In this document: positions 34,632-45,807 of the stretch, piece after piece
Numbering within the stretch: the first letter of the stretch is position 1
Layout: each line of letters begins with the position of its first letter
Assembly (NCBI GenBank): GCA_022453515.1
Contig: JAJNNY010000023.1
Location: 310,001 to 374,000 of the forward strand
Direction: 5' to 3'
Origin: Astrocystis sublimbata
Lineage: Eukaryota; Ascomycota; Sordariomycetes; Xylariales; Xylariaceae
Length of the DNA stretch: 64,000 bases
The notes under the pieces: generated by a model
What the model saw: the letters and a program-made list of their open reading frames with translations, nothing else
Database searches by the model: none
What the model was told of the DNA's origin: nothing
Program-made: the position numbers and the translations under genes

Positions 34632-36565
34632 GGCTACTGGGTGGTCAAAAGCCTGGTATGCGTATCCGGGAGGAGGAAGATCTTGCACCACAAACAGCAG
34701 ATTGGATATATGACTGACGCACGACGGACCGACAAAGCAACATTGGCGCTCGGCACGCAATTGGATGCGATGCAACCCTAGTATTTATGTATGTGAAAAA
34801 AAAACCCCACGATCAGGCATTCAGGTCTCACCCTTGCCTTGGCTCGGGCTCGCCTCGAGTCGGCCGTTTTTGTTAAGCGCTTTCCTACAGCATGTAAACG
34901 CCGAGGAGGAAATGACGTCTCACCGCAGAACCTTGCGGTCAATAGAGCGGAAACGACGTCGTCCGTGCGGGGAATCCTTGAACTGCCGGGCTTACGATAT
35001 CCGCATCGGGAGAGCTTTGTCAGTACCTACTTAAGTAGGCATCTAGGTAAGACATGCGAGATGGGGTCTCTGTTAGGATTTTGATGTGGTGGAATGTAGA
35101 GCACGCATCAAGCCCTAATTGACGTGTGTCTAGACGTGTGCATGTAATCTGCAGCTGTCACCTGAGCCCAGGACTCGGGAAAATGGAGCTGCTATAGAGA
35201 TAAAATAATGGTATAAAAACCTACAGCTACGTATATAGCTGCCAGTGTTGCGAGGACCCATCTAGGTTCCATGGAGGACGCCGAGAGACGCCTATGTATT
35301 CCACGGACGGGATTGAAGCTGACGATGCATACTCGTACGTACGGTTTTTGGGATCTCTAAGCCTTGGGGGGTTGCTGGCTTTGTACGCTACCTTGGCGTG
35401 CTTAGGTACCTAAGTAGAGGTAATTAGTGGGCCAGTGCCACTGTAGCCGTCATTTGCGGGGTACTGCTATAGGCATCTACAGAGGTACCTAGAACCTAGC
35501 TTGATGAGCTCACCTGGCGGAGGGGGCCCTTTGAATGGATGACCTACCTGCCCAAACGGATGAAAGATCGACAAATGTAGTACGTGATGGAATGAGGCTC
35601 ATGACATATTCAACATTGAGGGGTAGTATGTGCATCCCATCGTCAATAAAGAAGAGCAACAGAAACACATTACGCATCAACAGGAGGATGACTCTCGAGA
35701 TTCTTTGGTTCACCTACCTACCTTAGGTACTTTAGGTAAGTACCTACCTAGGGGTACCTTTAGATGGGGTCTATACCTTGACTGCTGGCAGTTTCCTCCA
35801 TCTTCCGACTCATTGTTACACTTCGTACCTACCTACATCTTCTACCTTATGTAGATTTGGGACACACTTCACAAGTCCCGAATGTCAGCCTGATATTATG
35901 CTTTGCGGTGTTAACATAGGAGGTACCTCTAAGTAGGTAGGAGGTGGGTAGAGACCTGACCTGGAATCGCATGCTCAGCTTGCTCGAGTAAGACGGCTCG
36001 GGTGTATAGTCGAGCACTGCTTCGCAATATAGCAAACCTGCGGGCCTGCTTACATTCATTCAGCTCAGCTCATATAAAATGCGAGGCTTCGAGGTTGTTT
36101 GTTTTGCAAGCAAGATCTCTCTGCCAAGCAGCGACCGACAGTATCTAGTCAGGAACTAAGAGGTCCGCCTGCCCGCTTCAGGGGATCATTTAGGATTCAA
36201 GGGGGTCATTCATGGTTTTGACTTCAGCCGGCCATCACAAATTGCCAAGGCTGCGTGCGACCTGCCATACAGGCCCGACGAGCTGTACGTGCACCTTAAG
36301 TCTATCCCTGCGTACTACTTACTCTATGTAGATAGATGTCTCTCCCTTCTCAGTTCTGGGTCTCTGCCAAGAAATGCATTTGTTTCGGATGGGCTATGTG
36401 GCAAGTTGCTTCTTCGTACCTACAGTACTATTTGTATTTGCAACTTAGCTCAATAGCTTCATCCCGGCGGTGAAGTGAAGCGAAGCGATTCACGAGCAAC
36501 CTTCGTTGCAGGGTTGAGGACAGAGTATAGGATTGGATCCTCTGCGCTGTCGCCCCGTCGCCATC
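34632..36565. promoter_or_regulatory. shared upstream region of the divergent GH125 and GH92 mannosidase genes
   Basis: A 1.9-kb spacer between two divergent starts with no convincing gene. It contains dense TACCTAGGTA-type words (35030-35050, 35405-35420, 35707-35765, 35920-35945), AT-rich TATAAAA-like stretches near 35210 and 36073, and a C-rich strand bias near the GH92 start. A shared regulatory region is an inference from the arrangement; no specific binding site is proven. Confidence 0.4.
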
Positions 36566-39388
36566 ATGGCAGGTCCTTTATTGACGACGTTTCCCCGACG
36601 ACGCAGGGTGCTGGCCGTGCCTCTAATCGTCTTGTTGGTGTGGGCGATACTCCCTATTGAGGGCTTCAACCCACCACGACGGTTGCTATTTGGCCTCACT
36701 ACGACACTGGCGGGCAAGTCTGCCGACGACGTCCTGCGCTTCGTAGACCCTCTTATCGGCACGGTGAATGGGGGTGAGTCTTCTTCTGCAGCCATCGCAG
36801 GGCCGGGTCTTGAGCCTAACTAAGCGTTATGAAGGTCATGTCTTTCCCGGCGCCACGCTGCCTTATGGTAGGTACACCCTTCAATGGCATCGTCATGTTC
36901 CATGAGAAGTTACCTAACACAACAAAACAGGCATGGCCAAGCCTGTGGCTGACACGAACAACCGCGGAGAAGCTGCGGCAGGATTCGTATCCGATGACTC
37001 GCTAATACTCGGGTTTGGTCAACTTCATGATTCCGGTACGCACAGAATCTATGACTGGTATCTCGTTGATGCTTATCTGAACATTTGCTAACTCTCACCA
37101 GGAACCGGAGGCGTAAGTATCACGGCTTCAGCCATCACGAGGCCTAGTATATCCTAACATGCTTGTTGTAGAACCCTTCCATGGGCAACTTCCAGCTCTT
37201 CCCCCATCCAGGCTGTCCAGAAGATGACTTCTCAAGATGTTTCTTCACAGCTTCCCAGCGAGCCACTGCTCGCATCAACGACTCCGCCACGGCAACTCCC
37301 GGGTACTTTGCCATCGGACTCAATAACTCAGTAGACGTAGAGATGACAGCAACAGCGCACACCAGTCTCTTCAGCTTCAATTTCCCTGTCGAAGCCGAGG
37401 TGCCGTTCGCATACGGTGCACAAGGGGATGAGCCCGTGCCGAAAACGGTGCCGAACAGCCCCCTGATCCTCATGGACCTGAGCGACCTAGGCAACACTCG
37501 CTCGGGTGGCGACGTCCTGGTGAACGCAACCACGGGACGGATGCAGGGAGGCGGCAAATTCAGGCCATCGTTCGGCCATGGGCAATACTCAGCTTACTTC
37601 TGCGCCGACTTCCAAGGCGCCGAGATCCGGCGCACAGGGACGTTCATGCAGGCAAAGGTAACAGACAGCGTGCAAGCCTTGGGGGACCAGTACAGCGACA
37701 CGCGCATTGCTCACGGTTCGGCTGGCTCTTGGGTGCAATTCGACTCGACCCCCAATAACCAGATCCTCGCGCGAGTTGGCGTATCTTTCGTCTCGGCTAC
37801 CCAGGCATGCCGGAACGCAGAGCGGGAGATCCCCGATTTTCAATTTTCCCCAGTCGTTGCGGCCTCTGAAGACGCATGGCGAGACAAGCTCTCAGTCATC
37901 AAAGCTGACCACACCGGCCTCAGCCTCGATTCATTGAAGACATTTTGGTCGGGGTTATACCGCACCATGTTGTCGCCACAGGACTACACGGGCGAGAACC
38001 CGCTGTGGAAATCCGACGAGCCTTACTACGACAGCTTCTACTGTATCTGGGACTCCTTCCGCGCGCAGCACCCCTTGCTAACCATCATCGACCCCGAGAC
38101 GCAAACCGACATGGTGCGTGCGCTCATCGACATTTACAAATTCGAGGGGAAACTGCCAGACTGCCGCATGAGCTTCAGCAAAGGCTACACCCAAGGAGGA
38201 TCGAACGCGGATGTGGTCTTGGCCGATGCACTCATCAAGAACTTGACAAGAGGCATAGATTGGGCGCTAGGGTACGAGGCCGTGGTGTCCGATGCAGAGG
38301 ACGAGCCCGCCGACTGGTCGACATCCGGTCGTGGCGGGATCGAGAGCTGGCAGAAGCTGGGGTACATCCCCGTGGACGACGACGACACGAAAGGCTCGGG
38401 CCCGCTCACCCGTTCCATCTCCCGCACGGTCGAATACGCGTATGACGACTTCGCCATCGCCCTGATGGCACGCGAGCTCGGGCACAAGGCCGACGAGACG
38501 AAGTACCTCGAGCGCAGCCACAACTGGAAGAATCTGTGGCAGCCCGAATTCGAGGACAGCTACGAAGATCCAGCGACGGGGACTGTTGGGGGATCAAAGT
38601 GGAAAGGTTTCATGCAACCTCGTCTCCAGAACGGCACGTTCTCGGACCAGACGGCGCGCATGTGTAGTCCCGTATACGAGCAGCACGTCTGCTACTTCGA
38701 CACGCGCCACTCTACCTACGAGGGCAGCCCCTGGCTTTACAGTTTCTACGTGCCTCAGGACATGGCATCCCTGATAACCTTGATGGACGGACCGGCGAGC
38801 TTCGTCGAGAGGCTTGATTACTTCCATTCTTCAGGCATCAATTATATGGGAAACGAGCCGAATTTCCTACCCGCGTTCCAATTCCACTACGCGGGCCGTC
38901 CTGGAAGAAGCGCATACTGGGTCCATCAGTACATACCGTCGCTCTTCAACAGTTCCATCGCCGGTATCCCCGGCAACGACGACTGCGCGATGGGGGCCTT
39001 TTCCGCCTTTGCTTTTATGGGGTTCTTCCCCGTCGCAGGGCAGGTGAGTAATTCTCTTGGAGGCGCGCATACACCGTTTAGGGACGTGACTGACTCTGAG
39101 TGCTAGAACGTTTACCTACTAACTCCGCCCATGTTCCGCGAAGTGAGCATCAAGACGCCGGATGGCAAAGGCTGGGCGACGTTGCGCAATGCCAACTTTG
39201 ACAGCAAGTATACAGATATCTATATCCAGAGCGCCAAGCTTGATGGGAAAGTGTATACCAAGAATTGGATAACACATGACTTCTTTGTGAAAGGCGGTGT
39301 CTTGGAATTTGTTGTTGGGCCGAAGGAAAGTGAGTGGGGAACGCGCAAAGAAGACTTACCGCCAAGTCTATCGACGGGGACAATATGA
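36566..39388 (+). CDS. GH92 alpha-1,2-mannosidase, probable membrane-anchored or secretory
   Basis: Six exons, 36566-36773, 36835-36867, 36931-37035, 37102-37112 (11 nt), 37172-39043 and 39107-39388, give 836 aa. Residues 11-30 (RRRR then VLAVPLIVLLVWAIL) form an uncleaved signal anchor or signal peptide. GH92 landmarks follow: VDPLIGTVNGGHVFPGATLPYGM assembled across three exons, ILGFGQLHDSGTGGNPSMGNFQLFP across the micro-exon, DSFYCIWDSFRAQHPL, and GIPGNDDCAMGAFSAFAFMG near residue 720, the motif bearing the catalytic Asp pair. GH92 enzymes are calcium-dependent inverting exo-alpha-mannosidases, mostly alpha-1,2. Together with the divergent GH125 gene they could strip mannan side chains and then the alpha-1,6 backbone. 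Every splice junction falls inside a conserved motif, which supports the model. Confidence 0.94.
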
Positions 39389-39737
39389 ATAATCCTAGAG
39401 CACCACAATTATGTTTGTATATAGTGCGATATGTCTTAACGAAATTGATGCCCTTGGCTAAGATGAGGAGTCTTCGAATGAGTGAGTGTGTATTACTCTC
39501 GTAAGTTCTACCAGCACGAAACGCGAGAAGGGGGGATAGAATATACATGTACATTAATAACTTCCTATCCAGATACCTTGTTCGAAAATAGTTGATAGGG
39601 ACGCATGGGACCGACATGGGGATTGAAATAGAATCAAACGATATGCAAGGCCACGGCAATTGCAAACGCCGCCTTCACCGCCGAACAATAGGTACAATAC
39701 GAATACAACACATGCGACAACCGACTAGGTTTACAGC
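39389..39737. other. intergenic region between convergent genes
   Basis: Spacer of 349 bp between the 3' ends of the GH92 gene and the DUF2461 gene. No gene or repeat was seen. Confidence 0.5.
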
Positions 39738-41942
39738 TTATTCGCTATTCTCTCCGTCTTCATCGTCTTCATCGTCTTCTTCATCCTCACAAGCTTGATC
39801 GTCCACATCTTCTTCGTCAGAATCACTGTCCATATCTGGATCAGGCATGACCACGTTGTTCCTGGGCATGCGAGTCAGCTTGTGCTTCAATTGAGCCGAT
39901 GTCACTGGTCTCGGTACACTTCAAACGTGGAGTTGGACTCTTGAAGTCGTTCAGACAACAACATGCTTCCGCAGTGACTTACAAGAAAGTAACGAAAGGA
40001 ACCATGGCCCGGATAACCTCCATGATTTTATCCTGTGCATCACTCCCATGGAGATCTTCTTCGGATATTGTGCGACCAATGGTGTAGTTGCGCAGTTTTA
40101 GCAGCTGAATATCGCGGTGATCTGGATTGAAGCCCTATTCAACAAAGATCATTAGCCCTCTCGCAATCCCATCGTTACTCAACGTACAGAATGTGTGAAA
40201 TGACGTACCTTGGGCTTGGTCTTCAATGCGTTTTCTTGATTCTTGTCGGCGAAAGCCCTGAGCACCTTGTCCTCCTTCTTACCCATGACGTGTGGGAGAA
40301 AAGTTCGGACAAACTCGGGGTCAGTCAACACGCGTCGAATGCGATGTGGGCGTTCATCGACGCTGGCACGTAGCTTGGCAAGAGCTGAGCCCTCTAAAAT
40401 GCACAAAATCAGTTATCATCATGCCAAGGGTGCAATGCAATCCATACCGGGATGCCACAACCCGCCGCCTACAAGACAATTCCCTGGCTCTACATGTACG
40501 TAGTAGCACTGAAAACTGAGGATCAGCTATGGTCGTATGATGAGGGTTGGTAAGGGTCTTGCAAATGAGGCAAGTTCGCAACTTGAATTCGCATTCCTAA
40601 AAAGGATGGTACACTCTCAACCTCTGGTGCGGAAAAATGACAAGCGACTTAGAGTCCACTTACAGCGTAGGGGCCCTTGCGACCTGTTCGAGACCTAGTG
40701 AACCATGAAGCATCAGAAATTCGGCATGAAACACATAAGACTGTACACATTATCTTCATATGTGGGCGACGTATGCAAGACTAATGAGCTGGCTGATTGA
40801 AAAGCCCTCAGGCACTTTCTTACCATGCTGCGGAATAATGCGGCTAGAGCCCTCACTCGGTTAGTATCAATTCTTGAGTATGAAGAATATTATCCTTCTC
40901 ATGCAACCAGTCTGAAGAGGTTCTCTTACTTTATACGGGGTTGGGTCCTTGGAAAACCGTATGTCTCGGTATATGCGAAATATGACGTCTTTAAGCGGTA
41001 GCTCTGGTATTGTCTCGTCGGCTTCAATGATCTTATCTGTGAGTGTCTCGACAAATGATTCCCAGTCTTTCAGTGAGCGCCGGTATTCCGGGTCATGCAC
41101 TGCATGCTGTCAGCTCAGATTCTATGCGCAACCACTTAAGTCTTTCCCAGAAAGCTTCAATCAACCTGGTTGTTTGCAAATCCCACGAGACCGATTCATA
41201 GCGACTATGTATAGTGACGCTGGATCACTTATACTACGACATCGCCGTACTTCATAGTGATACGCATAGAAAACATCAACTCACTCTTCAGCCAAGCCCG
41301 CTTATTATTCGCCTTGAGATCTCCCAGGAAGAGGAGAGTATTGGGATGTATTGTCGTGTCCTCGTACTCAACACCCTTGGTGTCGCGGAGTTTTGGCAGT
41401 GGGATAAAAGTCACCTTGGGTTCATCGCTCTCGTCATCATCCTCGGGTTTGCCATCGTCATTCTCGTCACCATTGCGAGCCCCTTGCCCGCGTCGCTGGG
41501 TCTTGGGGGATGCCTGTGCCGCACCTGCAGGTCGTCCCTTCTTTTTCGCGCCAGTGGAAGATTTCGCTTTTGGCGTGCCCTTTTGTGAGCGCGCGCCCGG
41601 GTTAGCAGGTGGACGGACGCGTAGACTGGGCTTAGGTGGCGGAGTCTCGGAATCATCTTCATCGTCAGGATCAACAATGTCGCTATCCCCATTATCTTCG
41701 TCTTCTAAGTTGTCTTCCTCATATTGGTCATCATCATCGTCTGAAACACGGTTTTGAGATCTCCGTCTGGATTTCGACGGTGCTTGGGCAGCAGCAGTCT
41801 TTGTCGTTTTGTGTGGTGGAGACTCCGACTCGTCTTCGTCGTCCTGGTCTTCGAAATAAGAGCTCTTGGTGGAGCTGACTCGAGCCGACCGGCGGCGAGA
41901 TACAAATTGTGTCTCTTCCAAGTTTCGTTTCTGCGGAGGCAT
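39738..41942 (-). CDS. DUF2461 (TIGR02453) domain protein
   Basis: Eight exons: 41942-41285, 41099-40930, 40843-40824 (20 nt), 40694-40664 (31 nt), 40508-40448, 40393-40209, 40134-39983 and 39861-39738, giving 466 aa. The first about 190 residues are disordered, acidic and basic by turns, with an AT-hook-like KKKGRPAG. The DUF2461 domain follows: IHPNTLLFLGDLKANNKRAW, YRRSLKDWESFVETLTD, FRIYRDIRFSKDPTPYK, SAAWSRTGRKGPYACYYVHV, GGGLWHPEGSALAKLRASVD and GFNPDHRDIQLLKLRNYTIG. The tail after VVMPDPD is highly acidic. The domain is widespread in bacteria and fungi but its biochemical role is unknown; the charged N-terminus hints at a nuclear location (inference). Small exons are each required to rebuild the conserved motifs, so the model is well supported despite the unusual intron density. 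Confidence 0.88.
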
Positions 41943-42584
41943 GTTCAGATCCAAGAAAGGGCAGGTAAGTTTATGGTTCGAAACGCGTCAGGTTTGAGGG
42001 TAAGAATGAGGGTGAGACGGGAATGGCACGCCTAATCACGTGGTTCCGCTCAAGATCCACCTTAGTGGTTACGTCATCTACCAAAGATGAAGAGCTCGTT
42101 TCTTGAGATCAAAGGCCTACAATCGAGGAGCTTGAAGAAAGAAATTAAAGGCACAGTAATGACAGTAACTGGCAATAATGTCTTCCCTCTTGAAATAACA
42201 CAACTATAACAAAGAACGTTTTGCCTGAGTGCTCAGTTGTCTCCTAGATACTCTTTTAATAGTACTTGGAGGATGAGTTACCAGGACAAGCCAATCAGGG
42301 GTACGTGGTATTACCTAAGCGTACCTAGGCAAGCAGCTGATGGAGTCCTGTCCAAATCAAATCTGTGTATGGTTGGGGGGGGTGTCAGTTGTCCAATCTC
42401 CGCGATCTACATCACTTACTGAAATTATAAATTGAAGTCGCATTGTTTGAATATATAGTACGATGTCGTAGCATGGTGAGTTAGTCAATTGCATGGCATT
42501 TGCGCAAGCCGAGCACCTCATTCTTGACGTAGATATCCAAATTAGATGAATAAATGAATTAATGAAAAAAGCCGCAACACCTCG
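41943..42584. other. intergenic region
   Basis: Upstream region of the DUF2461 gene and 3' flank of the transcription factor gene, about 640 bp. It contains a short poly-G run near 42376-42383. No gene was seen. Confidence 0.45.
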
Positions 42585-42637
42585 CTAAGACACCAGACCC
42601 AATCCGAAATCGAGAGCGAAGCCTTTGCCAGACTCGT
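42585..42637 (-). other. out-of-frame coding-like tail of the transcription factor gene
   Basis: After about 42700 the reading shifted by one base from the annotated frame gives EQFPAWFGLDESGKGFALDF followed by GLGLVS and a stop at 42587-42585. This looks like a genuine C-terminus, whereas the annotated frame ends 50 bp earlier in a basic, unstructured tail. Adding one base near CTAGAGAAG (about 42705) would join the two. Confidence 0.5.
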
Positions 42638-45600
42638 CTAGACCAAACCAAGCCGGGAATTGTTCCCTATCCTGCCTAACGGTGTCCGGCTTCGGGGCTT
42701 CTCTAGTAAATCTGCGTACCCCTCAAGGCCGATACCAATAACTTTGACAATATCCAGGATATGCGATCCTTTGAACGTCTCGGCCCATAGTCGTATCACG
42801 GCCGCGGCTATTTGAACAAGTTTGTTGCTGTCACTGATTGTCATATCCACATTCGAGGATGGATGACCCGGCCCGTTCCCTGAAAGTGAGGGGTCGATTG
42901 GGACTGCGAACTCCGTTTCATCCATCATGTGACATAGCATTTCGAATAGACTTCTTTCATCAGGCGACGGAGGAGCATCGTTTGGCCCAATAGAAGCTAG
43001 AGTAAGGAGCCATTTCGAGAGTAGGATAGCACATTCGAGGTTGCACACTAGAAATTGATCAATGTTAGGTTGTTGCATTGAAAGGACATGCGGTGTCAGA
43101 CTCACGTGAGTGTTGTATGCTCCATTCCGACGACTTTCTCCTTGCTACGTAATTCACACCCAGCTTGACAAGCATCGACAGTGCGTGGATTGCCTGAAGG
43201 ACAGCCCTGTTCGAGCGTGCGCTGCGCACCAGGTATGGTGCGTCGTGGAATGCCTGAGCTATCTGACCAGCATCCCGAGTCTCGAGAGTCCTGCTAGGAC
43301 TCAAATCGGTGTACAATCGGATGGAAGCCAGTCGCCATAGTGCGGTTGAGTTGTAGGCAACCGGGCCTCCAGGGAAAGAGTCCGGCGCTCCTTGCGGATG
43401 AACTTCTGCAACCCGCGCTTGGTGCTGCTCAAAGCTCATCTGCCAAATACGTAAAGCTTGCAAACACTCATCAACATCGTCTGGCCGTAAGCCACGGGGC
43501 ACTTCGAAAGCGGATACAGACGTGAAGGAGGTTTGTTTGAGGAGGAAGATGTGCTGTAGTAACGCATGGATCAGGACATAGTTGCCAAGAGATGACATAT
43601 AGGCGGGTGGCCCTTGCGGAGGCCGGCTGAACAATCGAGCGAAGGCATCCTGGAGCGGAATGTCCATGCTTGGGAACGAATGGCGGGCCTCCTGCCATTG
43701 CCATGCAGTTTCCGCTTTCCAAAGTTTGGACGAGTGGGGTAGATACAAGTTGAGCTCTGAAGTCAGCAGGAGAGGGGGCATATTGTAGGCAATACTGCAT
43801 AAGTTGAAGAAGCAGAAAGCAATGAGCTTGGTGCGGTTTCCGCCCTCGATGCGAATCCAAGCTTCCCAATCGGATGTCTGTGTTGATTCCGATAGAAATC
43901 CCTCCTCTCGCACTAACAGCGCAAGGAGACTTTGTAACGACATGGCTTCATGGAGAATAGCCTTTGCACCCCACAGACCAACAGCGAATAGCAACAGAAG
44001 TGCTTGGATAGTCTCCGTGCGAGATTGGGGAGTATTCGGAGAACTATTTCAGGTATCAGATATGAAATATAAGATTTGATTTGGGTGTTTAATTCGCTAT
44101 CCCCAGCGTTGAGCTTACTATGGTTCTCGGTGTGTCTCTTGGGTCATGGGTCGTTCCTGTTGCATAGAGCTGAATGAATGTCTGAACCCATGACTTGGTG
44201 ACGGTCTCGTAGAATGTGGGCTGTAAGCCGCCGCTGTTGGTAACAAACTGTGAATCTCGTGGCTATGACGGCGGCGGATTTGCTCAAGCGCCACAGCCCT
44301 GGATGCGTACCAAAGGGCATTCGACCGGTGGCTTTCGAACCTGTACTGTGCGCCGACCGCTAAAATTGCCAGTAGTAATTCTGGGGCAATTTCGGCAGGC
44401 GTAATTGTAGGCAGATGCAGAATGGGGAGATGGTCGTGGAACCCACTAACATAACCTTCGAGAAATCGGGTCAGGGTATGACGTGAGGGGAAGACAAAAT
44501 CATTCGGAAGAACGCTGGAGAACTCGTCGAGCCTGTTCTTGATGACTGTATGATCCATCGCAGACACCCTCATAGGAGTCGCTTTGCCGCTCTCATCGTG
44601 TAACTTATGTGCGCCATCGCTTGGCTCGCGAGGATCGGGCGCGAGTGAAGGAAATCTCGACGGGAACTGCGAAGACGGTTTGGACAAGGCACCACGAGGC
44701 CACAAACCAACGCCTTGATCAGCCTCGAATGCTTGGGGGAGAAAGTGAGAAGAGGTCGCAAATTCGTCCATGAAGAGATTGTAATCATCAAAGGCAGAAG
44801 AGGGGCCGCTCTGACCAGGCAGGCCTAATGTCATGGGACCAGTTTCTGCTGCACGCTCACGATCACCGTATGGCATAGCCTCATCATAGGACTTGATCCG
44901 CGGCATGGGATTCGATGACTGGGGCATTTCCGGCATCATAGGCTGTAACGAGTTCACTTCGTTGGCTGAAGCAAGTTGCGTGGCAGCATCTGATAATAGA
45001 TCCAAGTTGCATGCGCCAGCTCTCGCAGAAATACGCGGGTCCGGTTGAAGAGTAGGCACAGCCATTGAAGATGCCATGGAATCAGAATGAAAATGCTGAG
45101 GATGGGGCCGCGTCATACCCATCATCTCTGAGTCGACATGGTTCTCACTCGACAGCGGCGGCTGGCTAGCGGCACCAGCCGTGGATAGCTTCCTCGGCCG
45201 GTTGCCATCTTTGTTGGAGCCTTCATTCAGGTGAACGAGCTTCTCGTGGCGAACTAGGAGATCCCTGATGTCCATATAAGCATTATCACCTTTGACGATG
45301 AGGGACGTGACAGTTGAGATACGGTTCAAGGAAAGGGGCGTAAGGCTACGCGTCAACTCCAAATGCCAGATGGAGTCTTGAGGGGAAAGGGGAAAGGGGA
45401 AAGCGAGATGGATGTATTGCGGAGCACCGGGGGTCCAGTGGCGTAGGCTAGTTGGGGCTAGCTGAGGAGGAGGAAGTGAGGAGGAATGGAGATTTACACC
45501 GCCAGGCAAAAATACTACTGACCTACGACCGAACGTCTTCCCACATCGCGCCCAACCGCAGGAAAATGGTTTTTCTTTAGTATGAGTTCTTTCATGTCGT

Positions 45601-45807
45601 TGGACATGCTCCACACGCCTAAATAGGGGTTGCCGTGTGAGCTATATTACGAACGGGAGTTGGAGATGGAGGAATGTGCTCATCCTACCTAAAGCGTTTG
45701 TCGCAAAACTTGCATGGCAGGGTCTTGGGCTTCTGCTGCTTCCCTTCGACATTCTCGTCGGTAGTGCCAGGGACAATCGTGCCCTCTATGGACGGCCGGG
45801 ACTGCAT
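42638..45807 (-). CDS. C2H2 zinc-finger plus fungal-specific domain transcription factor
   Basis: Five exons: 45807-45689, 45618-45523, 45264-44119, 44043-43106 and 43047-42638, giving 902 aa as read. Two C2H2 fingers lie at residues 32-52 (Cys32, Cys35, His48, His52) and 60-83 (Cys60, Cys65, His78, His83), in the order found in ADR1/klf1-like regulators. A long disordered Ser/Pro/Met-rich region follows, then the fungal_trans-type regulatory domain from about residue 370 (LTRFLEGYVSGFHDHLPILH, LLLAILAVGAQYRFESHRSN, RTETIQALLLLFAVGLWG). Exons 2-3 and 3-4 join within conserved motifs. Intron 2 is 258 bp and carries a GGGGAAA triplet repeat. The last exon appears to contain a 1-base frame disruption close to its end; the C-terminus should be treated as uncertain. 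Confidence 0.88.

Noticed and set aside
40509..40540. Minus-strand ATACGACCATAG resembling the beginning of fungal 5S rRNA
   Set aside because: Only about 12 bases match; the rest of the 5S sequence and its internal promoter are absent, and it lies within an intron of the DUF2461 gene.
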